Positions 8,428-18,002 of a stretch of DNA of 64,000 bases are shown piece after piece. The position numbers and the translations under genes are program-made. Below the pieces are notes generated by a model. That model ran no database searches. It saw only the letters and a program-made list of their open reading frames with translations, and was not told the DNA's origin. Source of the stretch: an uncultured Atopobiaceae bacterium (GTDB lineage Bacteria > Actinomycetota > Coriobacteriia > Coriobacteriales > Atopobiaceae); contig CALULO010000004.1 in NCBI GenBank assembly GCA_944321515.1, positions 62,001-126,000 on the forward strand. The letters run 5' to 3'. How positions within the stretch are numbered: position 1 is the first letter of the stretch; the number at the start of each line of letters is the position of its first letter.

Positions 8428-9346
8428 TGTTCTCTCCTCCCAGAAGCAGGTACATCTCGGCCATGCGCGTGAGGACGCCAGCGTTCACCTGGTTGAGGAT
8501 CCTCGAGCGGGCGCAGTCGGCCACGTCAGCGTTGATCTCCATGCCGCGGTTCATCGGGCCGGGGTGGCAGATGATGGCCTCGGGCTTCATCTTCCCCACG
8601 CGGCTCATGTCGAGGCCCCAGAGGCGGTTGTACTCGCGGCGCGAGGGGATGGCGGCGCCCTCCATGCGCTCGAGCTGGACGCGAAGCATGTAGACGACGT
8701 CCATCTCGGGGATCACGGAGTCGAAGTCGGCGGTCTGGGGCACGCCGAAGTAGTCGGGGTCGTCGACCTGGAAGGTCGGGGGGCCGACGAGGGTGACGTC
8801 GGCGCCCATGGTCTTGAGGGCGGGGACGAGCGAGCCGCACACGCGGCTGTGCGAGAGGTCGCCGACGATGGCGACCTTGAGCCCGTCGAGGTGGCCGAAG
8901 TTCTCGCGGATGGTGTAGAGGTCGAGCATGGCCTGGGTGGGGTGCTGGTGCTTGCCGTCGCCCGCGTTGATGACCACGGCGTCGGTGTGCTCGGTGATCT
9001 TCTGCGGGGTGCCGGCGAGCTTGGCGCGGCAGACGAACATGTCGACGTTCATGGCGTCGATCGTCTCGATGGTGTCGGCAAGGCTCTCGCCCTTGACGAC
9101 CGAGGAGGTGGCGCCGCCCATGGAGAGGGAGTCGGCGGAGAGGCGCTTCTCGGCGAGCTCGAAGGAGCTCTTGGTGCGGGTGGAGGGCTCGAGGAAGAGG
9201 TTGACGATCGTGCGGCCGCGCAGCGCGGGGACCTTCTTGATCGCGCGCTTGTTGACCTCGGAGAACGAGCGGGCCGTGTCGAGGATCTGCGTGATGTCGT
9301 CGGCGGTGAGGCTCGTCGTGTCGATCAGGTGTTTGACGGAAAGCAT
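8411..9346 (-). CDS. pyrB: Aspartate carbamoyltransferase catalytic chain
   Basis: Joins carbamoyl phosphate to aspartate, the first committed step of pyrimidine synthesis. The 311 residues include the carbamoyl phosphate motif FLEPSTRTKSSFE near residue 52, a HPTQAMLDLYT motif, and a C-terminal CHPGPMNRG loop. There is no pyrI in the window, so feedback probably acts through PyrR rather than a regulatory chain. The pyrB stop abuts nothing upstream; pyrR ends one base away. Confidence 0.95.
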   Translation of the reverse strand: MLSVKHLIDTTSLTADDITQILDTARSFSEVNKRAIKKVPALRGRTIVNLFLEPSTRTKSSFELAEKRLSADSLSMGGATSSVVKGESLADTIETIDAMNVDMFVCRAKLAGTPQKITEHTDAVVINAGDGKHQHPTQAMLDLYTIRENFGHLDGLKVAIVGDLSHSRVCGSLVPALKTMGADVTLVGPPTFQVDDPDYFGVPQTADFDSVIPEMDVVYMLRVQLERMEGAAIPSRREYNRLWGLDMSRVGKMKPEAIICHPGPMNRGMEINADVADCARSRILNQVNAGVLTRMAEMYLLLGGENNGVSA

Positions 9347-9919
9347 CTAGTTGGCACCTCCAGTGCTCTCATCGGTCGGCTTGGTCCAGATCTCGACCGA
9401 GTTCGCCTCGTCATAGGGGCGAAGGGACACGCGGACGTCCTCCTCGTGGGAGGAGGGCACGTTCTTGCCGACGTAGTCGGCGCGGATGGGGAGCTCGCGG
9501 TGACCGCGGTCGACCATGACGGCCAGCTGCACCGTGCTGGGGCGGCCGAGGTCGATGAGGGCGTCCAGGGCGGCGCGGATTGTACGCCCGGTGTAAAGGA
9601 CGTCGTCGACGAGGACGATGTCGCGGCCGTCGACGCCGAAGGGGATGTCGGTCCCGTACTCTACAGGGGCGATCTTCCTGCTCACGTCGTCACGATAGAA
9701 GCTGACGTCAAGCGATCCGATGGGGGGACGCTGCCCCTCGATCTTCTCGATCTCGTCGGCGAGCAGGGGCGCGAGTGCGGCGCCGCGGCGCACGATTCCA
9801 ACGAGCGCGACGCTTCCGGCCCCCTCGTTCCTCTCGATGATCTCATGGGCGATGCGGGTGAGCGCGCGACTCATGGCCTGCTCGTCCATGATCTGGGCCT
9901 TGAGCTTGGCCTGTTCCAT
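9347..9919 (-). CDS. pyrR: PyrR pyrimidine operon attenuation regulator / uracil phosphoribosyltransferase
   Basis: UMP/UTP-sensing RNA-binding protein that represses the pyr operon by stabilising an anti-antiterminator hairpin, with some uracil phosphoribosyltransferase activity. The 190 residues have VGIVRRGA, the PRPP loop VLVDDVLYTGRTIRAAL near residue 108, and YRDD. The ATG at 9919 has AAGGGAG just upstream; an open frame 14 codons longer begins inside the terminator hairpin and is rejected. First gene of pyrRBCKDF. Confidence 0.94.
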   Translation of the reverse strand: MEQAKLKAQIMDEQAMSRALTRIAHEIIERNEGAGSVALVGIVRRGAALAPLLADEIEKIEGQRPPIGSLDVSFYRDDVSRKIAPVEYGTDIPFGVDGRDIVLVDDVLYTGRTIRAALDALIDLGRPSTVQLAVMVDRGHRELPIRADYVGKNVPSSHEEDVRVSLRPYDEANSVEIWTKPTDESTGGAN

Positions 9920-9933
9920 GGGACTCCCTTCAC

Positions 9934-9968
9934 AAAAAGACGCCCTGCCGGAAGCCGGCACGAGCGTC
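9934..9968 (-). terminator. PyrR-dependent attenuator terminator
   Basis: On the minus strand GACGC...TGCCGG pairs with CCGGCA...GCGTC around a CTT loop and is followed at once by TTTTT, ending about 14 bases before the pyrR start. This is a classic Rho-independent terminator in a pyr leader. Confidence 0.85.
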
Positions 9969-10007
9969 AGGAAAGAGTCCGTAGAAAGCGCCCCTAGGGG
10001 ACCTGTT

Positions 10008-10032
10008 GACCTTGCTGGCGTCTCGCACCGGC
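10008..10032 (-). promoter_or_regulatory. Probable PyrR binding loop in pyr leader
   Basis: The leader RNA contains GCGAGACGCCAGCAAGG, close to the published anti-antiterminator pattern GNGAGGCUNGNAAGG bound by PyrR. It lies 10-35 bases after the predicted transcription start and upstream of the attenuator hairpin. One conserved G appears changed, so binding is inferred. Confidence 0.6.
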
Positions 10033-10048
10033 TTAAAGAATCGACCCT

Positions 10049-10057
10049 ACTCTAGCA
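10049..10057 (-). promoter_or_regulatory. Extended -10 promoter of pyr operon
   Basis: TGCTAGAGT on the minus strand fits an extended -10 (TG, one base, then TAnnnT). It would start RNA near 10042, leaving a leader of about 120 bases that holds the PyrR loop and attenuator. No good -35 is visible. Confidence 0.55.
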
Positions 10058-10100
10058 CATGGGAACGAGGCGTGAGGCGACAAGGACGGACAGGCTGCGC

Positions 10101-10853
10101 CTAGCCGAACTGGGCGCGGTAGGCGGCGCAGACCTCCTTCACGGGGCCGTCCATGCGCTGCTCGCCCTTCTCGATCCACACGGCACGCTGGCAGATGCGC
10201 TCGACCTGCTCCATGGAGTGGGAGACGAAGAGCACGGTGACGTTTCCGGACTCGATGAAGTGCTGGATGCGCTCCTCGCACTTCTGCTGGAAGAAGACGT
10301 CGCCCACGGAGAGGGTCTCGTCGACGATCAGCACGTCAGGCTCCGTGACCGTGGCGATGGCGAAGGCGATGCGCGCGACCATGCCCGAGGAGTAGTTCTT
10401 GAGGGGCATGTCCATGAAGTTCTGGAGCTCGGCGAAGTCGATGATGTCCTGGAGGTGCTCGTCGATGAAGGAGCGGGAGTAGCCGAGGAGCGCCCCGTTG
10501 AGGTAGATGTTCTCGCGGGCGGTGAGCTCGGGGTCGAAGCCGGCGCCGAGCTCGATGAGCGGCGCGATGTTGCCGCGCACCGAGATGGAGCCCTCGGAGG
10601 GCTCAAGCACTCCTGCGATGCACTTGAGCATCGTGGACTTGCCGGACCCGTTGGTGCCCACGAGCCCCACGACCTCGCCGCGGCGGACCTTGAAGCTGAT
10701 GTGGTTCAGGGCGCGGAACTCCTTGAAGAACAGCTCGTGCCTCATGAGCTTGATGAAGTACTCCTTGAGGTTGTTGAGCTGCTCGCTTGCTATGTTGAAG
10801 ATCATCGAGACGTCGTTGACCTCGATGGCGTACTCGGACGTGGAATCTGCCAT
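10101..10853 (-). CDS. ABC exporter ATPase, teichoic acid/polysaccharide type (TagH/Wzt-like)
   Basis: ATPase partner of the neighbouring ABC-2 permease, exporting a lipid-linked cell-wall or surface glycopolymer. The 250 residues carry Walker A GTNGSGKST near residue 70, the short signature NYSSGMVARIAFA and Walker B VLIVDETLSVGD, with a FFQQKC stretch typical of TagH/RfbB/Wzt. The characteristic N-terminal LKEYFIKLMRHE segment is also seen. It lacks the C-terminal sugar-binding domain of some Wzt proteins. The exported polymer is unknown: no tag or O-antigen genes are adjacent. Confidence 0.85.
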   Translation of the reverse strand: MADSTSEYAIEVNDVSMIFNIASEQLNNLKEYFIKLMRHELFFKEFRALNHISFKVRRGEVVGLVGTNGSGKSTMLKCIAGVLEPSEGSISVRGNIAPLIELGAGFDPELTARENIYLNGALLGYSRSFIDEHLQDIIDFAELQNFMDMPLKNYSSGMVARIAFAIATVTEPDVLIVDETLSVGDVFFQQKCEERIQHFIESGNVTVLFVSHSMEQVERICQRAVWIEKGEQRMDGPVKEVCAAYRAQFG

Positions 10854-10862
10854 GCGGACCGC

Positions 10863-11687
10863 CTAGATGTAGAGGATGAACTTGTGCTCGGTCTTGCGGA
10901 AGACGAGGTAGCCGAGGGCGAGCGCCGCGAGCGCCCAGAGGACGCACAGGACGATTACCGTGAGCCTCGGGCTCGTCTGGTAGACGATGGCACAGCGCAT
11001 CATGTCGATGTAGTTGTACATGGGGTTGAGCTTGACCACCGCGATGACGAACCAAGGCGCGTTCGAGTTGGTGAGCAGCGAGAGGTCCCAGAAGATCGGC
11101 GTGAGGTAGGTCCACGCGGTGAGGACGACGCTCCAGAGGTGGATCATGTCGCGGAAGAAGACCGCGGCGGCGCCGATGAGCAGGCTGACGCCCATGCAGA
11201 AGATCATGAGCAGGAGGAGCGCCGGGACCATCCAGATCAGGTGCCAGGTAGGTATCACTCGGAAGAAGAGCATGACGATGGCCACGGCAATGAGCGAGAA
11301 GGAGAAGTTGAAGGCCGCAGAGAACACCTTCTGGACCGGGAATACCCAGCGGTCCACCTTGACCTTCTTGAGCAGCGGCGCGGCGTCGATAATCGAGCGC
11401 AGGCCGGCGCTGGTCGACTCGTTCATGAGGGCGAAGGTGATGTTGCCCACGATGAGGTAGAGCGGGTAGTTCTCCACGCTGGAACCCCGCAGGAAGTACG
11501 AGAAGACGAAGCTCATGATGATCATCATGAGCAGCGGGTTGAGGACGCTCCACACCACGCCGAGCACCGACCGGCGGTAGCGGAGCTTGAAGTCCTTGTT
11601 GACGAGCTGCTGGAGGATGAATCGATCCTTTGCGTACTTGCTCGTCACGTGCGTGATCTTCTCGGTTGCCGCGCGTGTGTGGCTCAA
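10863..11687 (-). CDS. ABC-2 polysaccharide/teichoic acid export permease (TagG/Wzm-like)
   Basis: Membrane half of the exporter with the ATPase 9 bases downstream. The 274 residues give a basic amphipathic N-terminus with LVNKDFKLRYRRSVLGVVWSVLNP, the hallmark of the ABC-2 polysaccharide family, then about six membrane segments including LLLLMIFCMGVSLLIG and VIVLCVLWALAALALGYL. The last residues EHKFILYI form the usual short cytoplasmic tail. The pair has its own promoter candidate and sits alone between pyr genes and tRNA-Asn. Confidence 0.85.
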   Translation of the reverse strand: MSHTRAATEKITHVTSKYAKDRFILQQLVNKDFKLRYRRSVLGVVWSVLNPLLMMIIMSFVFSYFLRGSSVENYPLYLIVGNITFALMNESTSAGLRSIIDAAPLLKKVKVDRWVFPVQKVFSAAFNFSFSLIAVAIVMLFFRVIPTWHLIWMVPALLLLMIFCMGVSLLIGAAAVFFRDMIHLWSVVLTAWTYLTPIFWDLSLLTNSNAPWFVIAVVKLNPMYNYIDMMRCAIVYQTSPRLTVIVLCVLWALAALALGYLVFRKTEHKFILYI

Positions 11688-11725
11688 GTGTCCCTCCGAC
11701 CTTCACGGCGTTTCTTACGTGGGAA

Positions 11726-11734
11726 ATGCTATCA
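11726..11734 (-). promoter_or_regulatory. Extended -10 promoter of the export pair
   Basis: TGATAGCAT on the minus strand matches TGnTAnnnT, about 40 bases upstream of the permease start. Confidence 0.45.
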
Positions 11735-11828
11735 CAGCACGTCCCGACTCATAGAAACGGCAGAGTCGAGCGGCAAAGGGGCAAGGTCAGCGAGCACCCC
11801 ATGCGATGGCTCCGACCGCCCAGCCAAA

Positions 11829-11862
11829 GAAAACGGGCCGCCGAGTAACCTCGACGGCCCGT
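11829..11862 (-). terminator. Terminator after tRNA-Asn
   Basis: ACGGGCCG...CGAG pairs with CTCG...CGGCCCGT around GTTA on the minus strand, then TTTTCTTT. It starts 9 bases past the tRNA 3' end: a good Rho-independent terminator. Confidence 0.85.
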
Positions 11863-11870
11863 GACTGTTC

Positions 11871-11945
11871 TGGCTCCCCGGGTAGGATTCGAACCTACGA
11901 CACGCTGATTAACAGTCAGCTGCGCTACCACTGCGCCACCGGGGA
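11871..11945 (-). tRNA. tRNA-Asn (GTT)
   Basis: 75 bases with all four arms: acceptor TCCCCGG/CCGGGGA, D stem GCGC, anticodon stem GCTGA/TCAGC with loop CTGTTAA (anticodon GTT), T arm GTAGG TTCGAAT CCTAC, and an encoded CCA end. It stands alone with its own promoter and terminator. Confidence 0.97.
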
Positions 11946-11965
11946 ATGGGTTCGCGCAAGAAGTA

Positions 11966-11993
11966 AGTATACAGATGCGAGCGCGAGACGCAA
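11966..11993 (-). promoter_or_regulatory. tRNA-Asn promoter
   Basis: TATACT (11966-11971) lies 16 bases from TTGCGT (11988-11993) on the minus strand, about 20 bases upstream of the tRNA. Confidence 0.6.
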
Positions 11994-12026
11994 GGGGGAA
12001 TTTTGAAAAACTTGCGCGGGCCTCCC

Positions 12027-12440
12027 CTACCGGTCCTTCACCTCGTCGCTCGCCCTGCCGGCGAGCACGATCTCAGCGACGGCGAGCACGACGATAAGCA
12101 CGGAGACCCACGGGGCCTCGCCGGAGAGGACGCCGAGGAGGACGGACGCGAGGCCCACGACGACGAGCACCGCGCAGAGCGCCCTCAGGCCGCTCACGTC
12201 ACGCGGGCTGTTGGCGACCCGCGCCCCCGAGGCGCCGGTGACAAGGCAAAGGGCACCCGCCACGACAGCCGCCGCGCCCGCGACAGGCACGGGCACGCCG
12301 AAGGTGACGTCGACGGGGACCCAGAAGGCCCCGGCGAGCGCCGGAGAGGCAAACAGCAGGGCTCCTCCCACGATCCCAACGAGGGCGACGATCATGAGGG
12401 CGAACGAGGCGAGCTTCAGGTTCTTCTGATTGGGCGACAT
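12027..12440 (-). CDS. Small membrane protein of unknown function
   Basis: I do not recognise the family. About 137 residues contain four hydrophobic segments: LALMIVALVGIVGGALLFA-like near the N-terminus, a second near AGAAAVVAGALCLVTGA, and two in the C-terminal half (LCAVLVVVGLASVLLGVL and VSVLIVVLAVAEIVL). The short basic N-terminus and acidic-basic tail suggest a simple four-helix membrane protein. I take the second ATG (12440), which has AAGGAGG 7 bases upstream; the ATG at 12446 overlaps that site. It lies 25 bases after rpoD and probably shares its transcript. Confidence 0.7.
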   Translation of the reverse strand: MSPNQKNLKLASFALMIVALVGIVGGALLFASPALAGAFWVPVDVTFGVPVPVAGAAAVVAGALCLVTGASGARVANSPRDVSGLRALCAVLVVVGLASVLLGVLSGEAPWVSVLIVVLAVAEIVLAGRASDEVKDR

Positions 12441-12464
12441 GGACATACCTCCTTGGGAGCGGCC

Positions 12465-13832
<1,368 letters not shown>

Positions 13833-13862
13833 GGGGGTCCTTTCGATATACAAACTTTCGGA

Positions 13863-13868
13863 ATTATA
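13863..13868 (-). promoter_or_regulatory. -10 element before rpoD
   Basis: A perfect TATAAT on the minus strand lies in the 43-base dnaG-rpoD gap, so rpoD can be made independently of dnaG. The -35 region falls within the end of dnaG and matches poorly. Confidence 0.5.
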
Positions 13869-13875
13869 CCCAAAA

Positions 13876-15861
13876 CTACTCGGAGGAAACCGACGAGAGC
13901 TTTCTGGTGAGCTCGTTCGCGCGGCGCTGGAGCTCGGTCGCCTCCTGGAAGAGGCGCTCGGAGTCGGCGTCGGGCGCTGCGCTCGCGCGCAGGCTCGCCC
14001 GAATCTGGCGAACGCGACGCCTGCACGAGCACAGCTCCGCGGTGTCCACGATGAAGTCGAGCTTCTCGGCGTCCGTAAGCTCGGCCTCGTCCAGCACACG
14101 GCCGCCGGAAAGGATTCGCGGCGCCTCGGGGACCACCGCGCTCGCCGCGGCCACCACCTCGGCGGGAGAGGTCCCCTCAGGCGTGGAGAGCATCGCCCAG
14201 GCCATCGCCTCGTGGCGCTCGTCGGCCCAGCTGAGCGACGCAATCCGCTCGCCATAGGGCCTCAGCGCGTCCGGGCGGGCGGCAAGCGCGCAGAGCAGCT
14301 CGCGCTCGGCGCTCACCTGCATGCGCTCGTCAGCCGAGAGCGCGGAGAGCGACACCCCCGTCTCCGGGGCCGAGGCGACAGGCGAGAAGGACCCGGCGCC
14401 CGCGTCCTCGTAGGCGTCTAGCGGTACGTAGTCGTCCGGGGCGAAACCGTCCTCCACGGGGGCGCCAACCTCCGACGGTGCCGCAGGTGCCACGCGGCGG
14501 GACGGGCCCTGCGGCGCGTGCGCCTCCGCCCGCGCGCCCCCGCGCGCGGGCCTCTCCTCGTCGAGCTCGCGCACCGGGGCCTCGCGGATGGCGCGCTTGG
14601 TCTCGTCCACGTCCACCCCGAGGGTGTCGGCAAGGCGCGTTGCGTACTCGTCGAGCAGGACGGAGTGCTTGAGCGGGGCGAGCAGCCCCGCCATGTCCTC
14701 CAGGGCCCGCACCCGCCGCCCCGGCGCCGAGAGGTCGTGGGCCGCGAGGCGCTTCTCGAAGACGAAGTCCATGAGTGGGCGCGCCCCGTCGAGCTGTGCG
14801 CGCATGGCGTCCACGCCGTGGGCGGCGAGAAACTCCATCGGGTCCTGGTTGTCCGGCAGCACCACGCACATGAGGGCGGCGGAGGTCTTGTCCAGGTAGC
14901 GCACCGCGCGCTCGGCGGCGCGCTGGCCGGCGGCGTCGCCGTCGAAGAGGCAGACCACCTTGCTCACGCGCTGGCGCTCCATGAGCCGCACGTGGTCAAG
15001 CCTGAACGCCGTGCCGAGCGCGGCCACCGTGTTGGTGAAGCCCGCCTCGTGCATGGCGATGACGTCGGTGTAGCCCTCGCAGACGATGGCCTCCCCGGTG
15101 GCCGCCATCGACTCCTTGGCCTTGTCGTAGGCGAAGAGGTGCTTGCCCTTGTTGAAGGCAGCGGTGTCGCGCGTGTTGACGTACTTGGCCACGCGCTCGG
15201 TCTTGGCGCCCAGGATGCGCCCGCCAAAGGCGATGGTGCGGCCCATCTCGTCGTGTATGGGGAACATCACGCGCTCGTAGAAGCGGTCCGAGAGGCGTCC
15301 CGAACGCTCCTGCGCGAGGTCTGCCGCCATCATCTCCGCTCCCGTGAAGCCCTTAGCGCGCAGCTGCGCCACGAGCTGCCCGCGTCCCGGAGCGTAGCCG
15401 AGCCCCCAACGCCGGCAGACGTCGGAGCCAAAGCCGCGCCCCGAGAGGTAGCGCCTCGCCGCGTCGGGGCCCTCGCCCCGACCGCGCATGAGCATGAGGT
15501 GGTAGTAGGCCTCGGCCTCGCCGAGCGCCTCGACCAGGCGGGACTTCCTCGGTCCGCGCGCCCCTCCGCGCTCCTCGGCCAGCTCGATGCCGGCGCGGTC
15601 CGCCAGGTAGCGAATCGCGTCCGGGAAGTCGAGGTTCTCGCGGCGCTGAACGTAGGAGAAGACGTCACCGCCGTCACCGCAGCCGAAGCAGTGCCAGAGC
15701 CCGGTCGCTGGGTTGACCTTGAACGAGGGGGTCTTCTCGCCGTGGAAGGGGCAGCAGCCCCAGAACTCCTGGCCCCGCTGGCGCAGCTCCACGGTCTCCG
15801 AGACCAGCTGCACGAAGTCGGTGGCCTGACGGACCCGCTCCTTGTCCTCCTCGGAGATCAT
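13876..15861 (-). CDS. dnaG: DNA primase
   Basis: Makes RNA primers at the replication fork. The 661-residue protein has the N-terminal zinc ribbon (CPFH near residue 37 and CFGC about 25 residues later), the RNA polymerase core, a TOPRIM motif in [14 protein letters not shown] near residue 260 with the LFDGDAAGQ acidic motif further on, and a long Ala/Pro-rich linker to a C-terminal helicase-interaction region. The ATG at 15861 overlaps the truB-ribF stop (ATGA). Confidence 0.96.
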   Translation of the reverse strand: MISEEDKERVRQATDFVQLVSETVELRQRGQEFWGCCPFHGEKTPSFKVNPATGLWHCFGCGDGGDVFSYVQRRENLDFPDAIRYLADRAGIELAEERGGARGPRKSRLVEALGEAEAYYHLMLMRGRGEGPDAARRYLSGRGFGSDVCRRWGLGYAPGRGQLVAQLRAKGFTGAEMMAADLAQERSGRLSDRFYERVMFPIHDEMGRTIAFGGRILGAKTERVAKYVNTRDTAAFNKGKHLFAYDKAKESMAATGEAIVCEGYTDVIAMHEAGFTNTVAALGTAFRLDHVRLMERQRVSKVVCLFDGDAAGQRAAERAVRYLDKTSAALMCVVLPDNQDPMEFLAAHGVDAMRAQLDGARPLMDFVFEKRLAAHDLSAPGRRVRALEDMAGLLAPLKHSVLLDEYATRLADTLGVDVDETKRAIREAPVRELDEERPARGGARAEAHAPQGPSRRVAPAAPSEVGAPVEDGFAPDDYVPLDAYEDAGAGSFSPVASAPETGVSLSALSADERMQVSAERELLCALAARPDALRPYGERIASLSWADERHEAMAWAMLSTPEGTSPAEVVAAASAVVPEAPRILSGGRVLDEAELTDAEKLDFIVDTAELCSCRRRVRQIRASLRASAAPDADSERLFQEATELQRRANELTRKLSSVSSE

Positions 15862-18002
15862 GCGTCCGCCTCCCCCGTGTGCGGGGTCGAAAAGACGACG
15901 CGCACGCTGCGCTCCCCCAGCGTACCGCGCACCCAGTCGATGTTGGAGAGGACCACGCGCTCGAGCTCCTCGACGGAGGCGAACGTCCGCGGCTCGCGCA
16001 GCCACCGGGCAAAGACGATGCTCACGCGTTTGCCGTAGAGGTCGCCCTCGAAGCCGAGCAGCGTCGCCTCGAGGAAGGGCTCGCCCTCCTCCCCCGGCGC
16101 GAAGGTCCGGGGCTTGCCGACGTTGATCGCCGCTGGGTAGGCGCGCAGGGCGTCGGGGCCGCACACGCACACGAGGCCGGCGTAGACGCCCTCAGCGGGG
16201 AGGCAGGCGCCCTCGCGCACGCGCACGTTCGCGGTGGGGAAGCCGAACCCGGTGCCCTCGCCGCGCCCGTGCTCGACGGCTCCCGTCACGTAGTGGCAGC
16301 GGCCGAGAAGCCCCGCGGCGTCCTCGACGCGCCCCTCGGCGAGAAGGGCGCGCGTGCGCGAGGCGGTTATCGGGAGGCCACCCTCATCGAGAAGACCCAT
16401 GCCATCGACCTCGAAGCCACCCTCTCGGCCCAGACGCGTCAGGGCCGAGACGTCGCCGGCGCCGCCGGCGCCGAGGCGAAAGTCGCTTCCCACCACGATG
16501 CCGCGCACGTCCATGATCGCGGCGAGCCCCTCGCGGAGGAACCGCTCGTAGGGCAGCTCGGCAAGCTCAGGCGTGAAGCGCAGCACCACGAGGGCGTCCA
16601 CCCCGGCGGCGAGCAGGAACATCATGCGGTCGAGCGTGCCAAGGAGGTCGGCGGAGGGGCGGGCCGAGAGGACGCGCGAGGGGTCGGGCGAGAAGGTCAC
16701 CGCGGCGAGACGGCAGCCGAGGGCCCGCGCGCGCTCGCGGGCGCGCGCGAGGAGGGCGCGGTGGCCGCGATGGAGGCCGTCAAACGCGCCGATCGCGCAG
16801 ACGAAGCGTCGGTCGTCGCCAAGGAGCCAGCCTGGGTGGGGCGACTCGGCGGGCGCGCCCGAGGCGTCCGCGAGCACAAGGGGCGCCGAGGCGACGGCTC
16901 GGCGCACGTGAATCGTCCCGGCGACGGGAACACCCGGCAACTCGAAGTCGCACGACTGGCCGTCCCACGCCCAGCCGGGGGCGATCGAGGCGCCCGCGAG
17001 GCGCGCGACCGCGGCAGGCCGCATCGGGTCGTCCGGCGCCGCGAGCGCGAGCGTCGGCTCGACGCGCACGATGCCCTGCGGGAAGTTGGCGACGCACGCC
17101 AGGGAGGCGCCCCGGCGCTCCCAGATGCCCACGAGCGCATGCTCCCAGGTGAGGCAGACACGCTCGCCGGGCGCGGGCACGTGCGCGGCGTACGTGCCGC
17201 GCGCCAGCCCGGAGGGGATGTGGCGGCCGTTGATGACAGAGGCGACCTCGCCCACGTCGACGGGCCTCTCGGCGAGCCCCAGCACGGCCACCGGATCGAG
17301 CGCCCGCTCCTGCGCGAGCGCGGCGCCGCCGGCCTCGAGCTCGTCGAGGGCCATGCAGTCGTCGAGCGTGACGGGGCCGGAGAACGTGCGGCGCAGCGCG
17401 GAGACGTGCGCGTAGCAGCCGAGCTCCCGCCCGAGGTCCCGCGCGATGCTGCGAACGTAGGTCCCCTTGGAGACGTCGAGCTCCACGTCCCAGGTCTGTG
17501 CCTCGGCGTCGAGCCCCGTGAGGCGGGCCCCGTAGATCCTCACGCGTCGGGGGGAGAGCTCGAGGGCCTCGCCGGCCCGGGCGGCGTCGTAGGCGCGCCG
17601 GCCTCCCACAGAGACAGCCGAGAAGGACGGCGGCACCTGATCAAGCTCCCCTACGAGCGCCCCCACGCGCTCGGCGGCGAGGCATCCGTTGGAGAGCAGC
17701 TCGGCGGGCACCTCGGCGGTGCGCGTCACCTCGCCCTCTGCGTCGTCGGTGGTGGTCTCAGAGCCCAGCTGGAAGGTGGCCACGTAGCCCTTGCGGTCGA
17801 GCGTGAGCTGGCCGAGGAGCTTGGTCGCCTGGCCGATGCCCACCACGAGCACGCCCGTGGCCGCCGGGTCAAGGGTGCCGGCGTGGCCGACGCGCTTCTC
17901 GCCCACCGCCCGGCGAACGCGGGCGACCACGTCGAAGCTCGTCATGCCCGCAGGCTTGTCTATTGCGATGAGCGCCGAGAAGGCGCTGGGACGCCGGCTC
18001 AA
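15858..18002 (-). CDS. truB-ribF: Fused tRNA pseudouridine-55 synthase and riboflavin kinase/FAD synthetase
   Basis: One uninterrupted 714-residue frame. Residues 1 to about 310 are TruB: AIDKPAGMTSF, the catalytic-Asp motif HAGTLDPAATGVL near residue 40, KGTYVRSIARDLG, and a PUA-like C-terminal part. A linker of about 85 residues follows. From about residue 395 it is RibF: CAIGAFDGLHRGHRALL (adenylyltransferase), TFSPDPS, and the flavokinase motif GRGEGTGFGFPTANV. So one polypeptide could modify U55 in tRNA and convert riboflavin to FMN and FAD. In most bacteria truB and ribF are separate neighbours; here the stop between them is gone. It sits between nrnA and dnaG with 4-base overlaps on both sides. 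Confidence 0.92.
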   Translation of the reverse strand: MSRRPSAFSALIAIDKPAGMTSFDVVARVRRAVGEKRVGHAGTLDPAATGVLVVGIGQATKLLGQLTLDRKGYVATFQLGSETTTDDAEGEVTRTAEVPAELLSNGCLAAERVGALVGELDQVPPSFSAVSVGGRRAYDAARAGEALELSPRRVRIYGARLTGLDAEAQTWDVELDVSKGTYVRSIARDLGRELGCYAHVSALRRTFSGPVTLDDCMALDELEAGGAALAQERALDPVAVLGLAERPVDVGEVASVINGRHIPSGLARGTYAAHVPAPGERVCLTWEHALVGIWERRGASLACVANFPQGIVRVEPTLALAAPDDPMRPAAVARLAGASIAPGWAWDGQSCDFELPGVPVAGTIHVRRAVASAPLVLADASGAPAESPHPGWLLGDDRRFVCAIGAFDGLHRGHRALLARARERARALGCRLAAVTFSPDPSRVLSARPSADLLGTLDRMMFLLAAGVDALVVLRFTPELAELPYERFLREGLAAIMDVRGIVVGSDFRLGAGGAGDVSALTRLGREGGFEVDGMGLLDEGGLPITASRTRALLAEGRVEDAAGLLGRCHYVTGAVEHGRGEGTGFGFPTANVRVREGACLPAEGVYAGLVCVCGPDALRAYPAAINVGKPRTFAPGEEGEPFLEATLLGFEGDLYGKRVSIVFARWLREPRTFASVEELERVVLSNIDWVRGTLGERSVRVVFSTPHTGEADA

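Noticed and set aside
8123..9997. Plus-strand open frame opposite pyrB and pyrR
   Set aside because: Antisense artefact of G+C-rich third positions in clearly identified genes.
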